Assembly (NCBI GenBank): GCA_031472005.1
Contig: PZJY01000008.1
Location: 1,612,001 to 1,676,000, forward strand
Origin: Tetracladium setigerum
Lineage: Eukaryota; Ascomycota; Leotiomycetes; Helotiales
DNA length: 64,000 bases
Direction of reading: 5' to 3'
Part shown: in pieces, positions 37,720-48,901 of the stretch
Numbering within the stretch: position 1 is the stretch's first letter
Layout: every line of letters begins with the position of its first letter
Made by a program: the position numbers and the translations under genes
Notes under the pieces: model-generated
What the model was told of the DNA's origin: nothing
The model's input: the letters and a program-made list of their open reading frames with translations, nothing else
The model's database searches: none

Positions 37720-39966
37720 TTACCAGAAAACTTCTTTCTCCGCTTCCTTCTTCTCTTTGTTAATTCTGGTAACTCTACGGGGAAGTCGGTCTATTGAATT
37801 CACTCCCTCAAACGGAATATTTGCAAGAGTTTTGAGCCAAGACCATTGCAGAGGGAAGAAATTATGGACAATCTGTTGGTTGCGCTCTGCATTCTATATG
37901 TGTATCCAGCTAGTTTGAGAGGGCAGTACCGTATGACTCTTTCCTGCGAGAACGCCCATAGACCTTGAATCAACATATAATTGTATTGCGTATGGCTCGC
38001 CATATTTGAAGGCCATCGGTTTACCACATACATCCATTGCTATGCCATGTGGTGACTCAAGGAAGTTTACACCTTGTGATACACCTCGCACGCCGAACCG
38101 ATATTGTTGATCATAATTATCAATGTACCCATCAAGCTGACCAGCAGCCGCGGGGATAATTACTAGAACATCCGATTCTTGAAATTGGCAGAGTAGATCT
38201 CCAACCCTGGTAGATCTTGAGGTTAGAAATACCAGCCCATTCTCCTCGGAGGCTAGGACAAGATCTGTCCCTATGGAAGACTTTTGGACTTTACGGAGGA
38301 GCTGATTGAAGTTGTCTTGTCGTCCTGACGTTGTCGCTCCATCATTCTGTTTGTGTGTATTGCAGCCCCAATAAGGAATAGAGCCTTCGGCTAACAGTTT
38401 GATGGTGTTTTTTGTTTGGCGAGGCCCGCGAAAGGAGGCACGAGAAACGAGGTCCATCTCTGTTGCGGCTTTAGGATTGTAGTACAGTTGCTGGGATCTG
38501 TGCAAACTACAGATATAATCTATCTGAAGATGGACCATTGATGTGAGCTCTGGAGGAATGGGGCAATCTTTGCTGAGATCCAAATCATCAAGTGGAGAAC
38601 TTGTATAACATACTCGTCCTCTCGCATAAGGTCTAAGCTCCACAGGATAAGGCTTGGCATTACCATTTATTGTCCAGATGGAATGTGTGAATGATCGACC
38701 AAACGACTCTAGTGCATCCAGCGAGAAAGCTGATCTCGTCTGATGAGGATCACGAATTAACTCCTCCTTTTTTTGGCAGAACTCCTGAAAACGGAGAACC
38801 GCCGAAGCAGGATCCAACCCAAGGCTCTTAGAAAGACAATCATGAGAAGTGATTTGATGTTGAACAAGCTTCCAAAGTATCTCTTCCCAAGACAGCGAGT
38901 AATTGATTGGAACGGCCCTTTTACAGCAAATCTTTGCCATGCCGTGCAAGCCGAATATCTTATCTCGACGATCTTCACATTTGGAAGTCTCATACTCGGT
39001 GAACATGGCAAACAATGATTTTGATGCGGGTCCTGGTCCAGGTTCAGTGAAATTGCGCTTGATGCGCTTCGCAAATTCTTTATCCTTGGACCCAATAAAC
39101 TCCGATGTATTTCGTAGTTCATACAAGCGAGCGGAGACGGATTTGTTGATTGCATTCACCACGACCTCATGGGATTGCGTCTGCCCAATAACCCTAGGCA
39201 TGCGTGCCCAATTCTTGATAAACTCCATGAACCAATCGAGTCGAACACCAGAACATTTATCATCCCCACAAATTACCACTGATTTCCGAGCCAGCACGAA
39301 TTCTTGAATAATCCAAAGTCTTGTCCAATACTCCCGACTGAGGAGGCCTAGCACAGCCATAAGCTCGTTATCGTCTTCGGAATCCTTCGCAGGATCGTCG
39401 GTATTCTTTTTGTGTTGATATTCACACCATTTCGTCGGGGAGGACAAAACTCTAAATGCGACCTCGCTGTCGGAGTCGGAAGTTCCAAGCCAAATGGCAA
39501 CCTTAGTTGCCTGGCGATATATCTCTCCCATTTGCTGTACCTGATGGTTTCGTTCAGACATATTCTGCTGATTGATGCAGATTGCATCGATCCAAAGCAC
39601 CCTCGTCTCCGTTTCCAAGCGCAAATGCTGCAATGCCAATCCCAAATTTTGACGCACAGAAATGGTGTGTCCGTGGATGAGGATTGTCTGGCCACTGTCT
39701 TCTGTTCCCCATACATAAGAGAGTGCTTCATACTTGGGTTTGTTGGAGAATTTCGCATGTTCCATGCTGCATTTGATCATTTCACCCCACGTTCCTGGCT
39801 GCAGGTGTAGGAGGCGGATTTCGTCTGAGTCTTGAAGACTGGAATAGACGGTTCCGTTTGACACCAATTCTGTGCTAGGCACTGATCTTCCCAGTTCTTG
39901 AGGAATTGAGATATTCTTATCGTGTATTTTGTTGTCGTGGTCTTGTTCGGCGAGCCCAGGCGACAC
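37720..39966 (-). CDS. HET-domain (heterokaryon incompatibility) protein
   Basis: Member of the fungal HET family, whose best studied members trigger cell death after non-self recognition. The HET domain spans about residues 79-235: YEALSYVWG, then LRLETETRVLWIDAICINQQ, and VQQMGEIYRQATKVAIWLG. The rest (about 236 onward) is the divergent C-terminus usual for the family, with EFCQKKEELI and DVLVIIPAAAGQLDGYIDNY. The first exon stays open to a stop at 37894 (690 aa). I prefer a 51-bp intron 37887-37937 (GTCATA donor, ATGCAG acceptor) followed by an exon 37886-37720 that encodes FFPLQWSWLKTLANIPFEG and ends FW, giving 731 aa. The unspliced ending is the alternative. No NACHT, ankyrin or WD repeats are attached, so what triggers it is unknown. 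Confidence 0.88.
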
Positions 39967-41508
39967 ATTCCTATTTGATTCCTACTCAAATTCAACATGA
40001 AGTTCCTTGCAATTGAGGGAACTTTACCTCGAGCGACGACATTTTGCACAAGGCTAGTGATCTATTTACTGCCTACCGTATACTCGTAGGTAATGATACG
40101 ACAAGGTGGGAGGAGATAGTTTTTGAGAAGTGTTTTGAGGGCGATTGAAGCTCGATCATGAGGGAAACCTGGCTATCAACACAGAATTGAAGACCATGGT
40201 GCTTAAGTCTTGTATTTCCATGTTTGCCAGTGTCTTGACCTTGACCGAACACAGCCTCAAAAAGCATACGCATGGTGGTGGTTCTGAACAAGACATCCAG
40301 AAATTCAGCCTCACATGCCACCTTGGCCTCGTTCAGCTTTGGACAGGGGCATATATCTAAAAAAAAATGGCAGATTTTTGAATGCACCGATGCAAGTTCT
40401 CTGAAACTTGGACGGGGTATTGGGCTAATGGGATGAAGTGTTGGAGAGACGAGGCGGAGTTTGATCAGATTTCCTCAAATGGACTCGGGGGTCTTGGCTA
40501 CATGGATAACTCAGAGGGTTTTCTGCAGTTCACTGCACGGAAGGAGGTAGTGCTAATGGACCATGGCTGACCTATCAACGAGGCTGTCAAAAAACAAAAA
40601 CTCCTGGAAAGCCATTCAATGGGAAGAATTGGACCAGATCAATCGATGCAACAGCATTATTCTCCTTGAGGCAAAGATAACTAGTTCGTGGCTATTGTGC
40701 AGGGACGAATCGGGAGATCGGGACTGTTCCAAAGGTACACGATTCTGGCGACTGGCATTGGCAACTTGACCAATGAAAGTCATCACTTAACAAGACTCGC
40801 AGGAATTCGCAGCCTGATTACTGTAATTAACTTGTGGACGTACAATTTCAGGAGATGTAGAAGCACGTATCCAAACTGGTAATCAGATCTCGAGTGTTGA
40901 GATCTAAATGGTGAGGAAGTTAATGATGGAGAGCTCGGACTTTCTCAACTGAATCCCCGATGAAGGTGTTTTTCACATCTATCCTCCGGCTCTCTTTTAA
41001 TCCTTGATTATCTCGGAAGAATACTTATTAACAAATCAGAGTACAGGTTTCGGACTCACAAATAAAGATATGGATACGTATTTGAGAAGTTTGTGTGAGG
41101 TATCGGGGTTTTCCACGACCCCACTTCTGGAAACGGGTTACTAAAACCAGGACCCGCCATCCCATGCCTTTCACAATAGGAGATTCTCAAATATTCGGCA
41201 ATCAGTAAACTATTACCCTATTCAAGCTAGATCTTCCTCAATAAATATAAAAATGAATAGTTTGAGTCATCTTAGATAGTGTGGGAGTTTTGAAAGCGGC
41301 AGCCGAAGATCAACATCCTTTTTATTCAAACATTTCCTGGCATATTTAGCCTCTTTCGTTTCCATCTTACTACTATTTGACAAAACGATAATTTTTGTAC
41401 AAAATGCAGCGACTATTCTTTGCCATCAAAAACTCTCACTCGATCAACATCTACATCTAATGATCCCGTCATGCTCTCGACATTTCCAACTTCCACCAAC
41501 ATTCTCGC
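39967..41508. other. Intergenic
   Basis: Upstream of the HET gene and downstream of the small secreted protein gene. No coding, RNA or repeat feature was recognised. Confidence 0.5.
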
Positions 41509-41900
41509 TCAGCATCCGAAGACTCTTGCTTGACAAACAGTGACTGATCCGCCATTTGGCGCATACAAATATTGACAATTAGTTGCAAATGTCCAAGATC
41601 CATGCGGTGCCGAGTATTCGACAACACTACTACCGAAGCGAAGATAGCCAGAGTAGCCGTTGATGCAGTTCATGCCTATGAAGATACTCAGTCAGTGCCA
41701 AATATAGTGTAGATACTGATATTTGACTTACGCCATCCGTTATTGTCACCATAACTATTCACACTGCATGTCTTGACTCCATTATCAACCAAAGAAATAG
41801 TCGCGTAGTTCCAGGCATTCACGGTGGAACTGAAGTCGACACATGCTGAGGCAACGCTAGCAAGTGTTACGAGCAGAGGAAGTTTGATGAGTTGAACCAT
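41509..41900 (-). CDS. Small secreted six-cysteine protein
   Basis: Predicted extracellular protein of 111 aa. Exons are 41900-41732 and 41675-41509; intron 41676-41731 has a GTAAGT donor and CTTCATAG acceptor, with junction GDNNGW|RMNCING. Residues 1-19 form a classical signal peptide (MVQLIKLPLLVTLASVASA) ending at A-S-A before Cys20. The mature chain has exactly six cysteines (20, 45 and four in exon 2: MNC, TNC, TVC and the C-terminal FGC), compatible with three disulfides. It is also rich in Asn, Gly, Ser and Tyr. Size, secretion and cysteine content fit a candidate effector or antimicrobial-type secreted protein. I do not recognise a named family. It has its own TATA element upstream. 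Confidence 0.78.
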
Positions 41901-43996
41901 GATGAACTTTTGATAATTTGACAAAGTTTCAGAGTGTGGATTGAAGGTTGGATGTTGAAGTGGGATCTCGACTGGAGAGTATCAGATTGCGGGGTTTGGA
42001 ATGAAGACTTTGAGGAACAAGTTGAGGTGAAGATGGGATTAACTGATGAGGAATGCAGATAATTTCTGAGAGACCAACGAAGAGACTTTATAGAAAGGAC
42101 GGCAAGTGGAATACCCGTAAAAGATGAACACCCAAGCACTTGAATCTTAGCTAGCTCTGTATTTTGGGTCATTTACATTCCTACTGCGGTCCTGCCCACA
42201 TACTTTTGAACTTTACTTCTTGGCTTCTCCTTGAAGCTCCTCGACAGAGTGTATTTGACGTCCAAAAGTCTTATTGCCAAGTAGTAGCTGTCTGTTAGTG
42301 GGCTACGGCACGGGGTCCCATGGGTTTTTGGGGCTCAAGAGAGGGAGAGAGAAAAGACGACACCCCGCATCATACAGCACGATTCAAGTGCCAAGGCTCC
42401 AAGTCTCCAACATTGAAGGATAAGGCGCTCTAAATAAGCAGTGCGCTTCCTTCAAGTAGGTCAATACCCAATGTATGGCCATAAAATGCAAGAATAAATT
42501 ATCTCTCAATACCTAGTGGCTGAATTACAAGTGGAGACGTCAGCGGCGCGACAGGGTTGACTTCATGACTTGAGAAGCAAAACCACTCCAAGAGGATTTA
42601 TTGAAAACTTAATATACTGTATCACTGTGAAATAAATTCTTAATGGTCTCAGTGCTAACTATTTAGGTTTGAGGTGAAATACTCACATCAAACTGTCAGG
42701 TTTGTGAGGTTAAACCATCAGGTCAAATCATTTCGTGGAAATCCCGAGACAGCAACGCGATTCACTCTTCGAAGGCTCGGCCCGCTGCCGAAGCAAGGTG
42801 CTCAAATGTTCGCTAACTTTCGTAAGAGAATTGGTTTTCCAAGCCTTTTCCCGCAGTATATAAGCAGTATCACAGGTGGCATTTTTGATCTGCATGCGTC
42901 GCCAAGACGGTTAAGCCGGGACATGAAGTGGGAAGAAATACATAAATAATATCTATATGTAATAGTTTGTCTTTGAAAGTTTGTCTGATTATTGTCTACT
43001 AGTTTGATCGCTTGTTTTTTGATTTACCCACTTTTATCAGGATTTTGTTCGTTGGGAGTCCTCAGTCTGCTGGAGACTTCCTTAAGCCTAGTTCTGATGT
43101 GAAATAGAAAGGGCATTGGCCACATCGGATTGAGCTGTTTTGTGCAAAGCGGTTATGTTCGAGCGTTGAGACAGGCTATTTTTCTAGAGGTAGGCCTACA
43201 GATTGCCAGGAGTGGTTTCCATATATCGTACTTCATACTTCGTGTATTGGCATACATTAACGAAAGAAATATATCCCTGGTAGAACATTTGGACAGGCAG
43301 TCAACAAGTCAATATTATACGACTGATCGGATAGATAGAAAACAAAATACCTCTTAATTGCTATTCTCAGATTTCTACATGTCTTGTTTGCCTATGCTGG
43401 ACAGCAAATAAAGAGATATAATTCCATATTTTGATCACGTGATGTTATATCAACCTGCTCCGTGAATGGCTCCGATTTGAATATTATCCTCTTCTGAAAT
43501 GGCACTCATCAACGAGATATCGCAAACCCTTTATCCTGATCCTATATTAGGGACGAAAACACATAGTATTATCATCTCATGTACACTGTCAATACACTCG
43601 ACTTCATTTAAGGCTAATCAGCCTTAGCCGCTTCACCGCCAATGAAAAAGGCTTGTCTAGCACCCATGTCAAAAGTCCACTCTTCTTGTCTCTTGGGGTT
43701 GCGTTTCATATCCATGGAAATGGAGGCTGGGAGATATTTTTGGGTCGTCATTGCGGCACAGTCTTTTGTCGCAGTAGGCTTCAAGAACGCCTGAGATTCC
43801 AACTTCTCTCCTCTCCTTCATCAAATATTTACCATCTATTATTCATGAGACGAACAAGCGGACCTTCACTCTCTGCCTAGACTGGTGACAATTTCTTTCC
43901 AGTGAGAAACACTGAGGGTAAAAGCCTATTGACCCGACGGCGATAAATCTTGAATACCAAAAGGGTTGGGGCTAAATCCGATCACAACACAACAAG
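41901..43996. other. Divergent intergenic region
   Basis: Separates the secreted protein gene from the membrane protein gene. Apart from the TATA element at 42086 I see nothing supported; the short frames at 42.7-43.4 kb have no recognisable features. Confidence 0.5.
42086..42092 (-). promoter_or_regulatory. TATA box of the small secreted protein gene
   Basis: TATAAAG on the minus strand about 190 bp before the start codon at 41900, preceded by a pyrimidine run. Placement suits a core promoter with a leader of roughly 150 bp. Assignment is inferred from position only. Confidence 0.5.
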
Positions 43997-46187
43997 ATGT
44001 CTGGACAAAGACCAAAATCACCAGCAGAGATCTCGGACAACAGCGATGGCGACGAAGCACCTCGACCAGCACTTCCTCCTCGACCGTCCGCATCCGCATC
44101 TGAGTTACTTCTTGCCCCGTCTGAGACACAAGCACCATCGCATTCTCTCTCTAGGAAATCTATCATCCCAAAACGCTTCTCCCGCAAGCCACGAGATGCA
44201 CGCGCTTATTCCCCAGTTCAAATGAGAGAACTCCAAGACCTGAGTTCCGTGAAACCCGATACCAAGGACCCTTGGGGCTCATCGAAAGATGCTAACACGA
44301 AGAAATATCTGGAAAGTGGTCACCTCCCGCCAAAATCTTTCCACAAAACGCATGTGTTTTTTCGATGGAATCTGGGTTATTGGCGGATGCCTGCTCGTCA
44401 GTATGCAACCACCGTTCTAATTACTTCTAATTATCTAAGAGATTAAAACCCAACCCCATCATCATGAGAGATATTAAGAGTCATACATAATTTACACTTC
44501 AAAAACTTGCGCGTGCTATGCTAACGTATTTAAGTGGGTCCATTTTTGCCATTCTCTTCGCCTCTATCTTTGTCCCCTGCTATTTTCTACAATACTGGTT
44601 TGCAGTGGTCGTGGAAACAAGATACAGCATGCCGTTCCGTCATGATTGTACCGAATCAAGTGGCTGGTCGTTTGTCGGCATTGATATTATTCCCTTCGGC
44701 AGGACATTCACATTTGGAGAAGCCAAAGCCATTGACTTAGCGTGGAATTGGGTAGTGGGACGCGGTCTACAGGGCATCTTGACTCTGGTAGCATACCGAG
44801 TTTTCAGCGATGCATTACTACGGGCAACTGAGTTGACAGCATTGCCATTCGAGCTCTACGCTACTCTTGCCTTGCCGTCGATGAAGCTTGAGCTGCTGTG
44901 GCAGGTTTCGAAGAACATGTTTCGCCATGGAAACTGGAGAGTGAAGCTGATATTTATGTGGCTGATTCTTTCGACCGTTTATTTGATTTTTGTTCCTGGG
45001 TATGTTTCTGTTTCATCCTATTCTAGATGGACTTCTGTTCTTTCCAGGTGGGCTGATTTGAATAATCCTTGCCCGTGGATTGCAGACTCATGGATGCGGC
45101 AACGGCATATGAATCTGCCATCAATACCAACTTCCTTTGGCCTGGCGAACTAAAATCGGTGCTGAGCAGCGACATCCCTTACTGTAAGAGACTGTTCAGC
45201 TCCTACCTTTTCATGCTTCATATTGACCTCACTTCACTAATTGGGGATCGGGGTTTGGGCCAAATACCACCGAATACGTAACAAAGATCCCCATCTGTTT
45301 CAGATTCTACACCGGTCAGGAAACCAGTTCTGGCCAGTCACTATCCACGTATCGAGCTCTCAACCGAAGTCAAGAAAACTACTCACTACTTGAGAATGAA
45401 CCAGAAACACTTGTCAGGGGGAGATACGTTCAATGCAATAACGTGACGAAGCTGCCTGGCGGGGGTAACATGGTATACATTGATGGCTATACTGCTTACA
45501 ACTGGAAAAACACAGTCATTAATGACACATGGTGGGAGATGCTAAAAATCGACCCATTCAGAGCATTGGACGAGAATTCATGGGCAGATTGGAATTTTCA
45601 ACCAGTGAGCGAGGATAGCTACCAGTGTCTCGTACAACTTAAGAAATATCGGGTAACTACCTATCATTCCCCTCCCCGAAATAATCATCGACTTCAAGTC
45701 ATCTAACCTATGCACATTTGCAGTGGGGATTCTCGTACGAATGGCTCTTTCTCATCATCATCATAAACAGTGTATGGCTACTTGGACTTTGGATTTTATG
45801 GTACGTCAAAATCCCACCCACCAAAAGTATCTTGCCTAATAATTCAAATCACTCACTCACTGTTCTCTCCCTCTCACTCACAGGTTGGACTGTGACACCA
45901 ACAGCGAATTCTGTCGTAAACGCCGCCGTCTCGGTCTCTGGCGCGCCATCGCCGACATCTCAGAAGCAATGCGCGAAGAGCTCGGTCCAAATATATGCGC
46001 CTACTCTGATGACGATCTGCTGAAAGCGTTGAAGAAGAGACCACCGGTGAGGTATTATGCAAGGAAAGGAGAGAATGGGGAGGTGCCGCATTTGGGGTTG
46101 TCGTCGAGGATGGGAGGGGAGGGGGAGGAATCGGGGAGGTTTAGGATTGAGTGGGGGGTGGAGTATGGGAAGGAGAAGATTGGGTGA
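43997..46187 (+). CDS. Fungal multi-pass membrane protein, six exons, one frame uncertainty
   Basis: Member of an uncharacterised fungal membrane protein family recognised by the pattern AIDLAWNWVVGRGLQGILTL and the C-terminal FCRKRRRLGLWRAIADISEA. Proposed exons: 43997-44400, 44535-44999, 45086-45183, 45304-45652, 45724-45800, 45884-46187. The cytosolic N-terminus is Ser/Pro-rich and basic. Membrane helices lie in SIFAILFASIFVPCYFL, around GILTLVAYRVF, in LIFMWLILSTVYLIFV and in WLFLIIIINSVWLLGLWILW; the luminal segment before the last helix is Trp/Asn-rich (NWKNTVINDTWWEM). Most junctions are in phase, but exon 3 to exon 4 (GTAAGA donor at 45184, TTTCAG at 45303) is one base out of phase. 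Either a base is missing or another splice site is used. With one base added the product is 565 aa. Function unknown. Confidence 0.68.
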
Positions 46188-47189
46188 GGGAGGGGTGGTT
46201 ATTTCAAGGGGTTGAAAACTGTGAGAGAGGAGGCCATACATTGTACTACATTTCTGAGGATTGGAGGATAGGAGTGTTTGACGTTCACCCTCACGGTTCT
46301 GAATATCCCCACCCAGATCGCGACTAAAGAATGAGCATCAAAGCAACAACCGGGCAAGCAGAGAAGCTGGTACAGTACAGCTGCAAGACTCGAGGGGCTT
46401 CGAAAAGCCAGGAATTATAATAGAGTATAACGATCCCACGACTACACCCAATAACACACGAAGTTCGGTGGAAGACAGGGACATTTCCATGACTGGGATG
46501 CCGGATGTGAGGAGGAAAGGGGAAATGCAGTTAAACACGAATCTACCTTGCCTACGTCCATATACGAGCACTAGGCACAGGGGCAGCCAAAGACGGCAAT
46601 AATAAATACCGCACTCAAGAATATACAAAAGTACTCGAATCGGCTGATTATTTTCCTCTATGAGATTTACTACATTCAGACTTTGTTTTTCTACCTGAAG
46701 TCCTTGCTGTCCTTTCGATTACGTTCGAATACTAACAGCATGAAGAATGATGAGACGAAGGTGATAATATCTGGAGGTTAGTAGAATACCATCCAACAAT
46801 CATTGTACTTGCTGCTTGCTGATTAGGAATGTAAATTCCGTGCTCCTCCTCTCTCTGCATGTATGTATATAAAGTCTGGATAAGTACAGCACTGTACAGT
46901 ACAATATCTAGAATCCAGTTAATTGACCGAATGCAATCTCTGCGTTCAGCAATCCATTTTCAATATACCGCGTCCAAGCCCAAAATCATCACTGAAGTCC
47001 CAACCGCTCCCCATGGCGACGTTATTAATCGTACAGTACATGCGAGGTTCCAAGTTCCGCCCGTTTGGTAAGTGGAGATATACCCAAAACGCCCACACCC
47101 ATATATATACACATCATTGTTCCATCGACTCCCCTTCTACTCTCTTACCTCTCTCTTCCCCATCCTCCCCATCCTCCCCATCCTATCAT
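46188..47189. other. Convergent intergenic region
   Basis: About 1 kb between two convergent genes. No supported coding or RNA feature; short C/T-rich repeats (CCCCATCCT-type) near 47158-47186 lie just past the stop of the next gene. Confidence 0.5.
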
Positions 47190-47796
47190 CTACCTAGGAA
47201 AAGGAATCCTCCTCCCAAACCCCAACGCAACCCACCCGCCAATGAGACACAACCCCCCAATGGGCGTAACGGGACCCATGGCCTTAAACCTCTGCGGATC
47301 AAGCACCAGCAAATACAAACTCCCACTGAACATTGTCATTCCCGCCACGAACAGTCCAGCAGCCCATGTGTTTTTTGGTGCGATGGATGCGGAGATGAGG
47401 AGGATTCCTGAGTGGACGAGCTGTTTTTGAAGAAGGAGGAGGATAGTGTTAGTGGGGTGTTTTTTGTCTGGGTAGCTAGTTTGGAGGAGGAGGGGAATGG
47501 ATGTGTGCTGATCTTTGGGGTTGGGGGAAAGGGAGTTTATGCTTCTTTTCCATATCTTTGGGTGTGAAGATATATCGTCTTCTTCCCAAATATCCCCAAT
47601 ACCTTCTCCCCCCTCCTTTACAAACAAAAACAGAAACCAAGAAAACAGAACTAACCTGATAATTCGCAGCCGTAGCCCAATTCGCCAATTTGGCCGGATC
47701 CGCAATCCTCTTCTTCAAACCATGAGCACCGAACGCCCCCAATCCAACGGCCGAAGCGCCGTAGAGACAGCCGATTGTCCAGAATGGGATTGGCAT
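47190..47796 (-). CDS. DUF423 / TMEM256 family membrane protein
   Basis: Small integral membrane protein of 123 aa with four predicted helices. Exons are 47796-47656 and 47420-47190; intron 47421-47655 (GTTAGT donor, CAAAAACAG acceptor) is unusually long at 235 bp and phase 0. The DUF423 signature is present in both halves: AVGLGAFGAHGLKKRIAD near the N-terminus and GPVTPIGGLCLIGGWVALGF near the C-terminus. The helix TWAAGLFVAGMTMFSGSLYLL lies between. Family members are found from bacteria (YgdD) to animals (TMEM256); the molecular function is unknown. A pentanucleotide repeat lies 45 bp before the start codon. Confidence 0.9.
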
Positions 47797-48901
47797 TTTT
47801 CGACCTTTGGGCTTCTTTTTTTTGGAAGAGAGGAGAAGGGGTGAGGTGAGGTGAGGTGAGGTGAGGTGAGGTGAGGTGAGGTGAGGTGTATAGGTTGGTT
47901 GGTTGACTGAGGGATTGATTGATTGATTGAGGAAAGATGAATTGGTGGTGGTGTTGCAGAAGTGATGTTAGGAGCTATGGTGGGGACAGTAGTCTTAACG
48001 TTACCGTAGCGGAGCTCGCTCGGAGACGCGAAAGACGCGAAGGCGCGAGAGTGTTGTTCCCACCCACACCCCACTACTATTTTGGGGTAGCTGCAACCAC
48101 TAACCTTAACCCTACTATGGGTAACTACTCGAAGTTAGTCGTACGTGCGGTCTATCTATATAAGGTATCTGTAACTCTTTTGCCATCCCGTCTGTATATA
48201 CTTCTTATTTTTAATATCTACCTAATTACCTAGCTAACAAGTCAATGGCATTGTTCTACCTTCCATCCTTCCTTCCCCTTTCCAGCGAGAGATCTATGCA
48301 TCTATTCAACTAAAGAACATCTACAGTTAGTTACATTATGTGTAATCCCTTCACAGAACTCTTCAGGATTTCTCTCTCTCCTTTTAGAATCAATAATCTA
48401 TCATCACCCAAGCAAGAAAACCATTTCACTTTGAATTTCGCATGAGAAATAGAAACAAAATAATCGTCCCAGAAGGAAAGGGGAGGAAAGAGTGTATACC
48501 ACGATTATTCATATTTTGACATTTTTGAATTATAACTTTTTTCATTCATTTGAATTTTATATCATGCTCTGGTATATCCCATTCGTATCATTCCCAATGC
48601 TCTCATCCAACCCACCATCCATCCCTCCCTCCCCAAAAATGATAATCTCAAATCCAAACAACGCCCTTCATAAGTAGGTATTCATTCTTGCCGCGTGAAC
48701 ATCCTTCTCACTCAACTCGTTAATACACCTTGCCAAAACGCTCCTCCTCGTCCTCGTTAAAGTATATACCCAAACAAACAACCAACAAGCAAGCAAACAC
48801 CTTGGTATCTCTCAATCCAACATTCAACAACCGCCCAGAACCTCCCCCTCCCCCTCTCCCTTCAAATCCAAACCCACACCTGAGTCCTCTCTTCGTAAGA
48901 G
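47797..48901. other. Intergenic
   Basis: Contains the repeats upstream of the DUF423 gene and the 3' flank of the large protease gene. Nothing else was recognised. Confidence 0.5.
47841..47888. repeat. GTGAG pentanucleotide repeat
   Basis: More than nine perfect tandem GTGAG units directly upstream of the DUF423 gene start (47796), within its probable leader or core promoter. A GATT tetranucleotide run follows at about 47912-47931. Confidence 0.9.
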
